Part shown: in pieces, positions 27,650 to 39,158 of the stretch
How positions within the stretch are numbered: the stretch's first letter is position 1
How the letters are laid out: each line of letters opens with the position of its first letter
NCBI RefSeq assembly: GCF_045038405.1
Contig: NZ_CP173660.1
Span: forward strand, 1,426,001 to 1,490,000
Direction: 5' to 3'
Length of the DNA stretch: 64,000 nucleotides
DNA from: Sellimonas caecigallum
GTDB taxonomy: Bacteria; Bacillota; Clostridia; Lachnospirales; Lachnospiraceae
Notes under the pieces: model-generated
What the model was told of the DNA's origin: nothing
The model's input: the letters and a program-made list of their open reading frames with translations, nothing else
Databases searched by the model: none
Position numbers and translations under genes: made by a program

Positions 27650-27678
27650 AGTTTAGCGTGTTTTCGGGAAAATGTCAA
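27650..27678 (-). promoter_or_regulatory. promoter of SRP RNA
   Basis: Read on the minus strand: TTGACA (27673-27678), 17 nt, TAAACT (27650-27655). Confidence 0.8.
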
Positions 27679-27729
27679 TGAATTTTGGGAAAATCGAGAA
27701 AGAAACGAAAAAGAAAAGGAGAAACACTT

Positions 27730-29454
27730 ATGAAAACCATTCTTGCGGCCATTAATGCAAAATATATCCACTCCAACCTTGCTGTCTATTCTCTGAGAGC
27801 TTACGCAGAAGAATACTTAAGCCAGACGGAAATTGCAGAATATACAATCAACCAGGAGATTGGAGAAATCCTCATGGATCTGTATGAGAGAAATCCGGAT
27901 ATTCTCTGTTTTTCCTGCTATATCTGGAATCTGGACTATGTGGAAAGAATTGTAAGGGAGATTCATAAGGTTCTTCCGGATACGATCTTATGGCTTGGGG
28001 GACCGGAAGTTTCGTATGATGCAGAGGAAGTTTTAATCCGTCTGCCGGAAGTAAGCGGTGTTATGAAAGGAGAAGGAGAGGAGACGTTCCGTGAACTTCT
28101 GGACTGCTATTATAAAGGGACAGCAGACGTGGAGGAAATCAATGGAGTGACTGTGCGGACAAAGAATGGGGATATCCATGAAAATCCGTGGCGGGAAATC
28201 ATGGATCTGAGCAAGGTTCCGTTCGTCTACGGAGATATGAGTCTCTTTGCGCACAAGATCATCTATTATGAGACAAGCAGGGGCTGCCCGTTTCGCTGCA
28301 GTTACTGTCTGTCTTCGATAGACAAGTGCCTTCGTTTCCGAGATTTGGACCTTGTAAAAAAAGAGCTTCAGTTTTTCCTGGACCAGAAAGTGGAACAGGT
28401 TAAATTTGTGGATCGGACGTTTAACTGCCGCCACGATCACGCGGTGGCTATCTGGCGCTATATATTGGAGCATGACAATCAGATTACAAATTTTCACTTT
28501 GAAATATCGGCAGACCTTTTAAGCGATGAGGAAATCGAACTTATCGGAAAGATGCGTCCAGGTTTGATCCAGCTGGAAATCGGAGTACAGTCGACAAACC
28601 CGAATACGATACGGGAGATAAAAAGGACAATGGATTTTGGCAAGCTGAAAGAGAAGGTAATGAAGATCGAGGCGGGGGGAAATGTCCACCAGCATCTGGA
28701 TCTGATCGCCGGGCTTCCGTGCGAAGATTACGAGAGTTTCGGGAAATCATTCAATGATGTGTACAGCCTTTTCCCAGAACAGCTTCAGCTTGGATTTCTG
28801 AAAGTGCTGAAAGGTTCTTATATGTATGAGCATCGTCTGGAATACGGGCTTTTATACCAGAGCAGGCCGCCGTATGAAGTTCTGGCTACCAAGTGGCTTC
28901 CGTACGGGGATGTGATCCGGCTCAAGAAGATCGAGGAGATGGTGGAGGTTTATTATAACAGCGGGCAGTTTGCCCATACGATACGCTCTCTCGCAAGGGA
29001 GTGGGAGACGCCGTTTGCCTTTTTCGAAGACCTGGCCGGATTTTACGATGCAGAAGGGCTGTTCGGCCGAAACTATACAAGAATCGCCAGATATGAACTG
29101 CTTTTGGAGTTTATGCAAAAGCAAAGGATACAAAAAGAAACATATTTTCGTGAGCTTTTGATCTACGACTTGTACCTGAGAGAGAATGTAAAGAGCAGAC
29201 CTGGATTTGCCGGGGAAGAAACGGTCTCGAAGGAAGAGAAAAAGGATTTTTATGACAGAGAGGAGAAAGAACCGAAGTATCTGACTGCCTACAGAGGGTA
29301 CGACAGCCGAAAGATGAGGAAGCTGACTCATGTGGAGCGCTTTTCCTTCCATGTAGCGGAAGATGGCAAAGCGGGGGAGACAGTCCTCCTTTTTGATTAC
29401 CAGAACAGAAATCCGCTGAATTATGAAGCATCTGTGTACGAGATCATCCTGTGA
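27730..29454 (+). CDS. B12-binding-domain radical SAM protein (DUF4080 type)
   Basis: A 574-residue protein. Residues 1-130 form a cobalamin-binding-like Rossmann domain (ILAAINAKYIHSNLAVYSLR, LWLGGPEVSYD). The radical SAM core starts near 175 with YETSRGCPFRCSYCLSS (CxxxCxxC). A long C-terminal part follows with LEFMQKQRIQKETYF and DFYDREEKEPKYL-type segments, matching the family I know as DUF4080. Members are widespread in gut Firmicutes and their reaction is not known. ATG 27730 follows AAAGGAG; an upstream in-frame ATG at 27685 does not. It is divergent from the SRP RNA. Confidence 0.85.
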   Translation: MKTILAAINAKYIHSNLAVYSLRAYAEEYLSQTEIAEYTINQEIGEILMDLYERNPDILCFSCYIWNLDYVERIVREIHKVLPDTILWLGGPEVSYDAEEVLIRLPEVSGVMKGEGEETFRELLDCYYKGTADVEEINGVTVRTKNGDIHENPWREIMDLSKVPFVYGDMSLFAHKIIYYETSRGCPFRCSYCLSSIDKCLRFRDLDLVKKELQFFLDQKVEQVKFVDRTFNCRHDHAVAIWRYILEHDNQITNFHFEISADLLSDEEIELIGKMRPGLIQLEIGVQSTNPNTIREIKRTMDFGKLKEKVMKIEAGGNVHQHLDLIAGLPCEDYESFGKSFNDVYSLFPEQLQLGFLKVLKGSYMYEHRLEYGLLYQSRPPYEVLATKWLPYGDVIRLKKIEEMVEVYYNSGQFAHTIRSLAREWETPFAFFEDLAGFYDAEGLFGRNYTRIARYELLLEFMQKQRIQKETYFRELLIYDLYLRENVKSRPGFAGEETVSKEEKKDFYDREEKEPKYLTAYRGYDSRKMRKLTHVERFSFHVAEDGKAGETVLLFDYQNRNPLNYEASVYEIIL

Positions 29455-29552
29455 AATAAGGAAGGTTCTGCGAAGACGAGGAATGTTTCTTGCAAAATCC
29501 GGGTAAAGAGTATAAAATAAAAGGCAAAGTTTCGGTAAAGAGAGGTTAAGAG

Positions 29553-29654
29553 ATGAATCTGCATAGCAAAAAGTCAAAAAGAATCATAGCGATCGTTGTC
29601 CTTCTGGTCATCATCGCAATGGTGATGACATCCGTAATCCCTTACCTGATATAG
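29553..29654 (+). CDS. 33-residue single-pass membrane protein, Prli42/DUF4044-like
   Basis: A short frame of 34 codons: a basic N-terminus (SKKSKR) followed by one strongly hydrophobic helix (IIAIVVLLVIIAMVMTSVI). The pattern, two or three basic residues then a long Ile/Val/Met helix, resembles the Listeria Prli42 mini-protein, which tethers the stressosome to the membrane. No stressosome genes are seen here, so only the fold is suggested. A weak GAGAGG site lies upstream. It precedes the VanW-like gene by 21 nt. Confidence 0.5.
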   Translation: MNLHSKKSKRIIAIVVLLVIIAMVMTSVIPYLI

Positions 29655-29675
29655 AAAAGTACGGGGAGGAATAGT

Positions 29676-31175
29676 ATGGGTTTTACAGGCAAAAAGAAGA
29701 GAAAGACACAAAGGAGAATGACTGCAGCGCAGAAAAGGAAGCTCATGTTGTTGACAGGGCTTGTCTTTGTATGCGCTCTTTTTGTAGTCGGGATCTTCTA
29801 TTCGTCTGTATACCGGTATGTACATAAGATGCGGCCGGGACAGATAGAGGAGAATGTCTATGTCCAGGGTGTGGACATGTCTGGTCTGACGAAGGCACAG
29901 GCAAAGAAGAAACTGAAGCAGAATTGGGAAGCGGTGCAGAACACTCATCTGATTCTGCATGACGGGGAAAAAGAGGCCTCTGTCACAGTAAAACAGATGG
30001 GGATCCGGCAGGGAGATGTCGATGAGGCCATCGAGAAAGCTGCCGGGTACGCAAAAAGAGGCGGGCTTTTCCACAGGTACCGAAAGATCCGGGCAGCAAA
30101 GAAAGAGAAAGTGGAGTACGATGTCAGCTATAAGATTGATGAAGAGCAGATAGAAGATCTTCTCGAAGAGAAGACAAAGGACTTTTATGAGGAGGCCGAG
30201 GATGCCGGGATCACAAGAGTGGGAGGCGTGTTCCAGATTACGGAAGAGAAAAGCGGAGAGACGATCGATATAGATGCAGTCATGAAAGAGCTTGAGGATA
30301 AACTTCCTTCGCTCCTTCTGGGAGAAGAGACAAGGATCAACGTATCGGCAAAAAAAGATGAGCCAAAAGTGACGAAGACAGATCTGGAGAGCATAGAGGA
30401 CAGGATAGGAGAGTTTGCCACAGAGACACAGGAAGAGGACAGATCGCTTCTTTCCAGGACAGCAGAGCTTTTGAACGGGCAAGTCATTCTTACAGAAAAA
30501 GAAATTTCTGTCCAGAAGATCTTAGCGCCCCTTTTGGAGATGTATGAAGAGGAGAACCAGGAGGAGAAGGCAGAAACAGACATAGACTGTCCGGAAGCAT
30601 TTTCACAGGCGGCGTCTACCCTTTATATGGCTGTACTGGATGCGGAGCTTGAAGTGACAAAGAGAGAACCCCTTGATCATGAGGCGGCGTACACAAAGCC
30701 TGCAATGGATGCGGCCCTTGATACTCAGAGAGATCTGCAGATCAAAAATACGCTGGACTCTCCGGTCTATATAGAAGTCTTTATCGATCAAAACGAGCAG
30801 TTTGTGTGTCGTATATACGGAACAAGGACAAGGGAAAAGACGACGGAGATTTCTTTCGAAAGCGAGATCCTGGAAGAGCACGATCCGGAGACGGAATATG
30901 TGGCGGACGAAGAAATAGATGCAGGAAAGATGAAAAAAGAGTCCGACGGCAGCAGGATGATCAGAGCCAAGCTGTGGAAGATCGTGGAAGAAGAAGGGAA
31001 AGAAGTTTCAAGAGATGAAATCAACGAGACGACGTACAAAGGAGAGAACCAAAAGATTCTTGTAGGTACAAAATCCGACGATGAGGAGACAGTGGAAAAG
31101 CTTGAGAAAGCAGTAGAATCCCAGGATGAAAAAGAGATCGAAGAAACGATAAAGGAAATCAATGGAGAAGAATAG
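29676..31175 (+). CDS. membrane-anchored VanW-like protein
   Basis: A 499-residue protein with a basic N-terminus and one transmembrane helix (about residues 27-48), so the rest is extracellular. Residues about 60-200 resemble the putative peptidoglycan-binding domain often found before VanW (VYVQGVDMSGLTKAQAKKKL). Residues about 300-400 carry a divergent VanW-like domain (QAASTLYMAVLDAELEVTKREP, IKNTLDSPVYIEVFID). The usual GGGICQ motif is not present. The C-terminus is acidic and helical. It is likely a cell-envelope protein; start ATG 29676 has GGGGAGG upstream. Confidence 0.75.
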   Translation: MGFTGKKKRKTQRRMTAAQKRKLMLLTGLVFVCALFVVGIFYSSVYRYVHKMRPGQIEENVYVQGVDMSGLTKAQAKKKLKQNWEAVQNTHLILHDGEKEASVTVKQMGIRQGDVDEAIEKAAGYAKRGGLFHRYRKIRAAKKEKVEYDVSYKIDEEQIEDLLEEKTKDFYEEAEDAGITRVGGVFQITEEKSGETIDIDAVMKELEDKLPSLLLGEETRINVSAKKDEPKVTKTDLESIEDRIGEFATETQEEDRSLLSRTAELLNGQVILTEKEISVQKILAPLLEMYEEENQEEKAETDIDCPEAFSQAASTLYMAVLDAELEVTKREPLDHEAAYTKPAMDAALDTQRDLQIKNTLDSPVYIEVFIDQNEQFVCRIYGTRTREKTTEISFESEILEEHDPETEYVADEEIDAGKMKKESDGSRMIRAKLWKIVEEEGKEVSRDEINETTYKGENQKILVGTKSDDEETVEKLEKAVESQDEKEIEETIKEINGEE

Positions 31176-31178
31176 CGT

Positions 31179-32195
31179 ATGAGAAAAGGAATTCTGACAG
31201 ATACTGCTTATCAGCGGTTTATTTACAAAAAACTCAATCAGAAGAGTTCGCAGTTTCCGTATCATGTGTGGGAAAAGTGCGTCCGTTTTCCGGCGGAGGA
31301 CAATACGGAACTGGTCTCTTCCGAAATCATGCTCACAGGAGTAAGAGAAGATATCTGCGTATATGCCGCGGCCAGGGCGCTGAATGCAGTCGCCGCAGAG
31401 GGCGGATGCCCGTTTGGGGTAAGGGTGTCCGTCCTCGTGCCGGAAACTGCCGATGAGCCGTATCTGGAACGAATGGTAAAGAGTCTGGATATTGTGGCCA
31501 TGGAGCAGGGATTTGAGGTGCTGAACGTTTGTGTGAACGTACAGCCGGGATGTAGAGAGAATATTGTCCATGTGACCGCATATGGGAAGAGCTGCGGATA
31601 CGGAAAAGGAAAGGAAGAAGGGAAGGCGGCAGACTACAGAGGGAAAGATATAGTCATAGTAAATCCGATCGCCCTGGAAGGGAGTTTAAGGATTCTGGAA
31701 GAGAGACGGGAGGAACTGGAAGAGCGATTTATTCCGGTCTTTCTGGATCGTCTCCTGGAAGAAAAACACAGACTGTTTGCCTTAGATATCGTAAAGCTGG
31801 CAGAAAGCTTTCAGCCGGCGTACATCAAACCGGTCACGGACGGAGGTGTGTTCGGTGCATTGTGGGAACTTTCAGAGACGTCCGGCACCGGTTATGAGGC
31901 AGATATGAAAAAATTTCCGATCCGACAAGAAACAGTGGAGATATGCGAACATTTCCGCCTGAATCCATATCAGATGGCATCGGGAGGTTGTATCCTTCTC
32001 GTGATGGATAACGGGGAGGGATTTGTCAGACTGTGCCAAGAGAAAGGCGCAGAGGCAGCTGTTGCTGGAAAAATGAAAGCGGGAAGGAACAAGATCATCG
32101 TAAATGGGGAGGAGAGCCGCTGCACAGACAGGCCGGCTGAAGATGAACTGTTCCGTATGTATAAAGGAGGAGTACACGATGAACATGAGAACTGA
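31179..32195 (+). CDS. AIR-synthase/HypE-like protein
   Basis: A 338-residue protein with the two-domain arrangement of the PurM/ThiL/HypE/SelD superfamily. The central N-terminal-type domain has a TGVREDICVYAAARALNAVAAEGGCPFGVRVSVLVP segment (shown in part), and the C-terminal AIRS_C-like domain has YIKPVTDGGVFGALWELS and ASGGCILLVM. It begins 4 nt after the VanW-like stop. The usual acidic metal/ATP residues of PurM are not obvious, so it may not be a kinase or synthetase. The neighbours are an Lrp regulator and an aminotransferase; the joint role is unknown. Confidence 0.65.
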   Translation: MRKGILTDTAYQRFIYKKLNQKSSQFPYHVWEKCVRFPAEDNTELVSSEIMLTGVREDICVYAAARALNAVAAEGGCPFGVRVSVLVPETADEPYLERMVKSLDIVAMEQGFEVLNVCVNVQPGCRENIVHVTAYGKSCGYGKGKEEGKAADYRGKDIVIVNPIALEGSLRILEERREELEERFIPVFLDRLLEEKHRLFALDIVKLAESFQPAYIKPVTDGGVFGALWELSETSGTGYEADMKKFPIRQETVEICEHFRLNPYQMASGGCILLVMDNGEGFVRLCQEKGAEAAVAGKMKAGRNKIIVNGEESRCTDRPAEDELFRMYKGGVHDEHEN

Positions 32196-32667
32196 GATTT
32201 TGCGCTACATGGAAAAAAACAGCAGGGTAAATCTGGAGGAGCTTGCAGTCCTGCTGGGAACGGACGAAGTGACGATCGCAAACGAGATCGCGCAGATGGA
32301 GAAAGAAAAGATTATTTGCGGATATCACACACTGATCGATTGGGATAAGACGGGAGAAGAATCTGTCACTGCCCTGATCGAAGTACGTGTGACGCCTCAG
32401 AGAGATCAGGGATTTGACCGGATTGCGGAGCGCATTTACAATTTCCCGGAAGTAAATTCTGTTTATCTGATTTCCGGAGCGTACGATTTTTTGATCATCC
32501 TGGAAGGCAAGACATTGAAAGAGATTTCCAGATTTGTCTCCGAGAAGCTGGCTCCGATTGATTCTGTCATGACGACAGCCACCCACTTCATTCTGAAAAA
32601 ATATAAGGACCACGGAACAATTCTCACGCCGAAAGCAAAGGCAGAAAGGGTGCTGGTGATGCCGTAA
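32179..32667 (+). CDS. Lrp/AsnC-family transcriptional regulator
   Basis: A 162-residue regulator. The N-terminal helix-turn-helix spans about residues 3-50 (LEELAVLLGTDEVTIANEIAQM), and the C-terminal RAM ligand-binding domain covers about 60-150 (TALIEVRVTP, VNSVYLISGAYDFLIILEG). The family binds amino acids or related effectors. ATG 32179 has AAAGGAGG ahead and overlaps the end of the preceding gene by 17 nt. It overlaps the aminotransferase start by one base (TAATG), so it probably controls amino-acid metabolism including that gene. Confidence 0.92.
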   Translation: MNMRTEILRYMEKNSRVNLEELAVLLGTDEVTIANEIAQMEKEKIICGYHTLIDWDKTGEESVTALIEVRVTPQRDQGFDRIAERIYNFPEVNSVYLISGAYDFLIILEGKTLKEISRFVSEKLAPIDSVMTTATHFILKKYKDHGTILTPKAKAERVLVMP

Positions 32668-33836
32668 TGAGAAATCCATTGTCAAAAAAAATCGTGGAGA
32701 TACAGCCGTCCGGTATCCGCAAATTCTTTGATGTGGTAAACGAGATGAAGGACGCGATCTCTCTGGGGGTAGGGGAACCGGACTTTGACACGCCGTGGAG
32801 GATCCGGGAAGAAGGAATTTACTCTCTGGAGCGCGGACGCACGTTCTATACGTCCAATGCAGGGCTTTTAGAGCTGAAAGAAGAAATTGCAAAGTATCTG
32901 GAAAGAAAAATCGGGGTATCCTATCATCCAAAGGAAAATATTATTGTAACTGTAGGAGGAAGCGAAGGGATTGATATCGCGCTCAGAGCTATGCTGGATC
33001 CGGGGGACGAGGTGCTGATCCCGCAGCCAAGTTATGTCTCCTACCTTCCGTGTACGGTGCTGGCGGATGGGATCCCGGTAGTTATTCCTCTGAAAGAAGA
33101 GAATAAATTCAAGCTCACAAAGGAAGAGCTGGAAGAGAAGATTACGGACAAGACAAAGATCCTTGTACTTCCGTTTCCGAATAACCCGACAGGATCTATC
33201 ATGACGAAAGAAGATCTGGCTCCGATCGCGGAGCTTGTTGTCAAACATGATCTTTTTGTGATATCGGATGAGATCTACTCTGAGCTTACATATGGAACAG
33301 ATCATGTTTCTATCGCCTCATTCCCGGGGATGAAAGAGCGGACGATCGTCATCAACGGGTTCTCGAAAGGCTTTGCCATGACGGGATGGAGACTGGGCTA
33401 TGCGTGCGGCCCGAGTGTGATCATCGAACAAATGCTGAAGATCCATCAGTTTGCCATCATGTGTGCGCCGACCAACAGCCAGTATGCAGCTATCGAGGGG
33501 CTTCGCAATTGCGAGAACGAAGTACAGGAGATGCGCAGAGCGTACAATCAGCGCAGAAGATTTCTCATCAAAGAATTTGAGAGGATGGGACTTCAGTGCT
33601 TTGAGCCGGAAGGGGCTTTTTATATCTTCCCGTGCATCAAAGAATTTGGCATGACATCGGAAGAATTTGCGACTCGTTTTCTGGAACAATACAAGGTGGC
33701 TGTCGTGCCGGGAACTGCATTTGGAGATTGCGGGGAAGGCTTCCTGAGAATCTCCTATGCTTACTCACTGGAGGATTTGAAGACGGCGCTTGGAAGACTG
33801 GAACAGTTCATCGATGGGCTGAGAAAAGAAAAATAG
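32667..33836 (+). CDS. class I/II pyridoxal-phosphate aminotransferase
   Basis: A 389-residue PLP enzyme. The PLP lysine is K234 in INGFSKGFAMTGWRLGY, with LPFPNNPTG and VISDEIYSEL upstream and the substrate-carboxylate region near ISYAYSLEDL at the end. It belongs to the aspartate/aromatic type I group; the exact substrate cannot be fixed. The start overlaps the Lrp stop, and a hairpin without a T run follows the stop, before trmL. Confidence 0.9.
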   Translation: MRNPLSKKIVEIQPSGIRKFFDVVNEMKDAISLGVGEPDFDTPWRIREEGIYSLERGRTFYTSNAGLLELKEEIAKYLERKIGVSYHPKENIIVTVGGSEGIDIALRAMLDPGDEVLIPQPSYVSYLPCTVLADGIPVVIPLKEENKFKLTKEELEEKITDKTKILVLPFPNNPTGSIMTKEDLAPIAELVVKHDLFVISDEIYSELTYGTDHVSIASFPGMKERTIVINGFSKGFAMTGWRLGYACGPSVIIEQMLKIHQFAIMCAPTNSQYAAIEGLRNCENEVQEMRRAYNQRRRFLIKEFERMGLQCFEPEGAFYIFPCIKEFGMTSEEFATRFLEQYKVAVVPGTAFGDCGEGFLRISYAYSLEDLKTALGRLEQFIDGLRKEK

Positions 33837-33842
33837 ATGTGA

Positions 33843-33867
33843 GATGCCCTCCCAAGCCGGGAGGGCA
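33843..33867 (+). other. stable intercistronic hairpin before trmL
   Basis: ATGCCCTCCC pairs with GGGAGGGCAT over a 5-nt loop. No T run follows, so it is more likely an mRNA processing or stability element than a terminator. Confidence 0.5.
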
Positions 33868-33894
33868 TTGCTGACAAAAGAGAGGAGAAAGAAA

Positions 33895-34392
33895 ATGCTG
33901 AACATTGTTTTGCATGAGCCGGAGATTCCGGCTAATACTGGAAATATAGGGAGGACATGCGTGGCTGCCGGGGCAAGGCTCCATCTCATTGAGCCGCTAG
34001 GTTTCCGACTGACAGAAAAAAATCTGAAAAGAGCGGGAATGGATTACTGGGATCAGCTTGATGTGCGCGTCTATATCGATTTTGAAGACTTCCTGGAACA
34101 GAACCCGGGGGCGAAGATTTACATGGCCACTACAAAGGCGCACCGCATTTACACAGAAGTGGAATTCGAGCCGGACTGCTATATCATGTTCGGAAAAGAA
34201 AGCGCAGGCATCCCGGAGGAAATCCTTGTGGATTATGAAGAAACCTGTATCCGGATCCCGATGATCGGCGATATTCGTTCGCTGAATCTTGGAAATTCTG
34301 CGGCCATTATATTGTATGAAGCTCTGCGCCAGAATCAGTTCCGCGGAATGAATCTGGAAGGTCATCTCCACAGACTGGAATGGAAAGAATAA
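33895..34392 (+). CDS. trmL: tRNA (cytidine/uridine-34 2'-O)-methyltransferase
   Basis: A 165-residue SPOUT methyltransferase. It starts at ATG 33895 (GAGGAG ahead) with LNIVLHEPEIPANTGNIGRT, then YIMFGKESAGIPEEIL, and the knot motif IPMIGDIRSLNLGNSAAIILYE, matching TrmL, which methylates the wobble ribose of tRNA-Leu. It is the last gene of the aminotransferase unit. Confidence 0.92.
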   Translation: MLNIVLHEPEIPANTGNIGRTCVAAGARLHLIEPLGFRLTEKNLKRAGMDYWDQLDVRVYIDFEDFLEQNPGAKIYMATTKAHRIYTEVEFEPDCYIMFGKESAGIPEEILVDYEETCIRIPMIGDIRSLNLGNSAAIILYEALRQNQFRGMNLEGHLHRLEWKE

Positions 34393-34672
34393 AAATTTGT
34401 CTTTTTTTTATCATTTTTCGCAAGATGCTCAGATAAAGTGAAAAAGTGAAGAAAATACGCTGTTTCAGCTGATAATATTAATAGGAAGAGACAGAAAGGA
34501 AAAGTTTCAAAAAGTTACAAAAGGTATATTTGTTGTGCAAAATATATTATAATAAGAAGTAATAGAAAGACAACATTATAGAAAGTGCCTATAAAGTGTT
34601 TGCGGTTTGTCAATCTTTATGCTAAGATGAACTTATCTTAGGCTGAGATAAAGAGTAAAAGGTGGTGAGGAA
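34393..34672 (+). promoter_or_regulatory. V-ATPase operon control region with promoter and overlapping palindrome
   Basis: TTGCGG at 34600-34605, 17 nt and TAAGAT at 34623-34628 form a likely promoter. CTAAGAT (34622-34628) and ATCTTAG (34635-34641) are an inverted repeat overlapping the -10 and start point, a typical position for a repressor operator. The 200 nt upstream are AT-rich with nothing else recognised. Confidence 0.5.
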
Positions 34673-34981
34673 GTGATAGAAAAAACCATTCAGGCTGTAA
34701 AAGATGCTGAGGCGAAAGCGGATGATATCTTAAGACAGGCCGATGAAAAGGCGGCAGAGGTGCTCGCAGAAGCAAATCGGAAGGCTGATGAATTGAAACA
34801 GGATGCTGCCGATGAAGCGAAGCTAAAAGCACTTCAGCAACTCGAAGCTGCGAAAACAGAGGCAAAAGAGGGGGAGGACGCCTTTGATGCCGAGACAACG
34901 AGGCAGGTAGAGGCCTTGAAAGAAGCAGCAAAACAAAAAGAGACACAGGCGGTAGAGTTGATACTCAAAGAGCTGTTCTAG
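34673..34981 (+). CDS. ntpF: V-type ATPase peripheral-stalk subunit (NtpF/G-H type)
   Basis: A 102-residue, almost entirely helical coiled coil rich in Ala, Glu, Lys and Asp, the expected form of the peripheral stalk subunit that pairs with subunit E. GTG 34673 follows GGTGAGG. It is first in the operon, the place of ntpF in Enterococcus hirae. Confidence 0.75.
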   Translation: MIEKTIQAVKDAEAKADDILRQADEKAAEVLAEANRKADELKQDAADEAKLKALQQLEAAKTEAKEGEDAFDAETTRQVEALKEAAKQKETQAVELILKELF

Positions 34982-35011
34982 TGTTTCGGAAAAGAAAGGA
35001 GGAATTTCCAT

Positions 35012-37506
<2,495 letters not shown>

Positions 37507-37557
37507 TGGGAATCTGGAAAAAGAACGAAAATCTAAAAAGTAAAGGAGAGCTTAAGA

Positions 37558-38151
37558 ATGACTGGATTGGATAAAATGATCAGCCAGATTCTGGAAGAAG
37601 CGAACGCCGCAGCATCAAAGAAAGAGGCGGATGCAAAGGCAAACGCGGAAGCAATCCTTGCGGAAGCAAAGAAAGAGGCAGATGGACTGAAAGCCGCAAT
37701 GGAAGAAAAGTCGGAGAAAGAAGTGACGGCATATAAAAGCCGGGCAAAATCTTCCGACGAACAAAAACGGCGCACAGCCCTCCTTCTGGCTAAACAGGAA
37801 ATCATTTCGGGTATGATCGATACGGCGTATGAAAAATTCTGCTCTATGGAGCCGGATATCTATTTTGAAACGATCGTAAAAATGGTTGAGAAGTTCGCAC
37901 TTCCGGAAGAAGGAGAGATACTGTTTTCTCCGAAAGATCTGGAACGGATGCCGGAGGATGTTCCGGCAAGGATTACCCGCGCTGCGAAAGACAGAGGCGG
38001 AAATCTTTCCATCTCCAAAGAGACGAGAGAGATGGACGGCGGATTTGTTCTTGTATACGGAGGAATCGAGGAGAACTGTACATTCAAGGCAATCTTTGAT
38101 TCCAGAAAGGACGATCTGCAGGATCAGGTACACAGATTATTATTTTTATAA
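37558..38151 (+). CDS. ntpE: V-type ATPase subunit E
   Basis: A 197-residue peripheral-stalk subunit. A helical N-terminal 100 residues rich in Ala/Glu/Lys is followed by a compact C-terminal domain (GGFVLVYGGIEENCTFKAIF). AAAGGAG precedes the ATG. Its position between K and C matches the E. hirae order. Confidence 0.9.
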   Translation: MTGLDKMISQILEEANAAASKKEADAKANAEAILAEAKKEADGLKAAMEEKSEKEVTAYKSRAKSSDEQKRRTALLLAKQEIISGMIDTAYEKFCSMEPDIYFETIVKMVEKFALPEEGEILFSPKDLERMPEDVPARITRAAKDRGGNLSISKETREMDGGFVLVYGGIEENCTFKAIFDSRKDDLQDQVHRLLFL

Positions 38152-38186
38152 AACGGCGCAATTCCGCGAAAAGGAGGATTTAACCA

Positions 38187-39158
38187 ATGGCAAAAAATCA
38201 ATATACCTATGCGGTTGCGCGGATCAGAGCAATGGAGGTATCCCTGTTTTCCCAGGCAGTGATCGATCAGCTTCTCGCCTGCAAAGATGAGAAGCAGTGC
38301 ATTTCTCTTCTGCAGGAAAAAGGATGGGGAAATGCGGATACTCCGGCTGATGCAGAAGCAATATTGACATGTGAACGGGAAAAGACGTGGAAGGAAGTCA
38401 AAGGACTTGTGGATGATATGTCGGTTTTTGATGTGGTGTCTTACCCGGACCTTTTCCACAATCTGAAGGCTGCGATCAAGGTGGCCGCCACGGGGGAAGA
38501 AAGTTCGGACATCTTTATAAGCGACACAAAGATCCCGGCGGAGGAAATGTTGGAGATCGTGAAGAATAAAGAGTTCTCAAGACTTCCGGACTATATGGCA
38601 AACGCGGCGGAAGAAGCATATGAAGCACTGCTCCACACACACGATGGACAACTTTGCGACATCATCATCGACAGGGCTGCGCTTCTCGCAATCTATGCGG
38701 CCGGCAGGAAGGCGAAAGATGCGATCATCCGCGACTACGCGGAGTCCACGGTGGCAGTCGCAGATATTAAAATCGCGGTACGTTCACAGAAGACCGCAAA
38801 GAGTTTGGAATTTATGAAAAGAGCGATGGCAGAGTGCGACAGCATCAGCGTGGATGCACTTTGCAAAGCGGCTTTGAACGGGATGGATGCCATCCAGGAG
38901 TACCTGGAAGGGACAGCTTACAAAGGCGGGGCAGAAGCGCTCAGAGAATCCACATCGGCATTTGAGTGTTGGTGTGACAACCGGATCATTGAAACCATCA
39001 AGCCGCAGCTTTACAATCCGTTTACGATCGGGCCGATTGTGGCCTATGTGCTCGCACGGGAAAATGAAATCAAGACGGTAAGAATCATTCTCACCGGAAA
39101 GCAGAATGCGTTTCCGGATGACTCTATCCGGGAAAGGGTAAGGGAGATGTATGTATAA
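38187..39158 (+). CDS. ntpC: V-type ATPase subunit C (d-type)
   Basis: A 323-residue helical subunit that connects the central stalk to the rotor ring. It has three repeated V-ATPase d-like blocks and the family end NPFTIGPIVAYVLARENEIK. AAAGGAGG precedes the ATG. Its 3' end overlaps the next gene by 8 nt. Confidence 0.92.
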   Translation: MAKNQYTYAVARIRAMEVSLFSQAVIDQLLACKDEKQCISLLQEKGWGNADTPADAEAILTCEREKTWKEVKGLVDDMSVFDVVSYPDLFHNLKAAIKVAATGEESSDIFISDTKIPAEEMLEIVKNKEFSRLPDYMANAAEEAYEALLHTHDGQLCDIIIDRAALLAIYAAGRKAKDAIIRDYAESTVAVADIKIAVRSQKTAKSLEFMKRAMAECDSISVDALCKAALNGMDAIQEYLEGTAYKGGAEALRESTSAFECWCDNRIIETIKPQLYNPFTIGPIVAYVLARENEIKTVRIILTGKQNAFPDDSIRERVREMYV

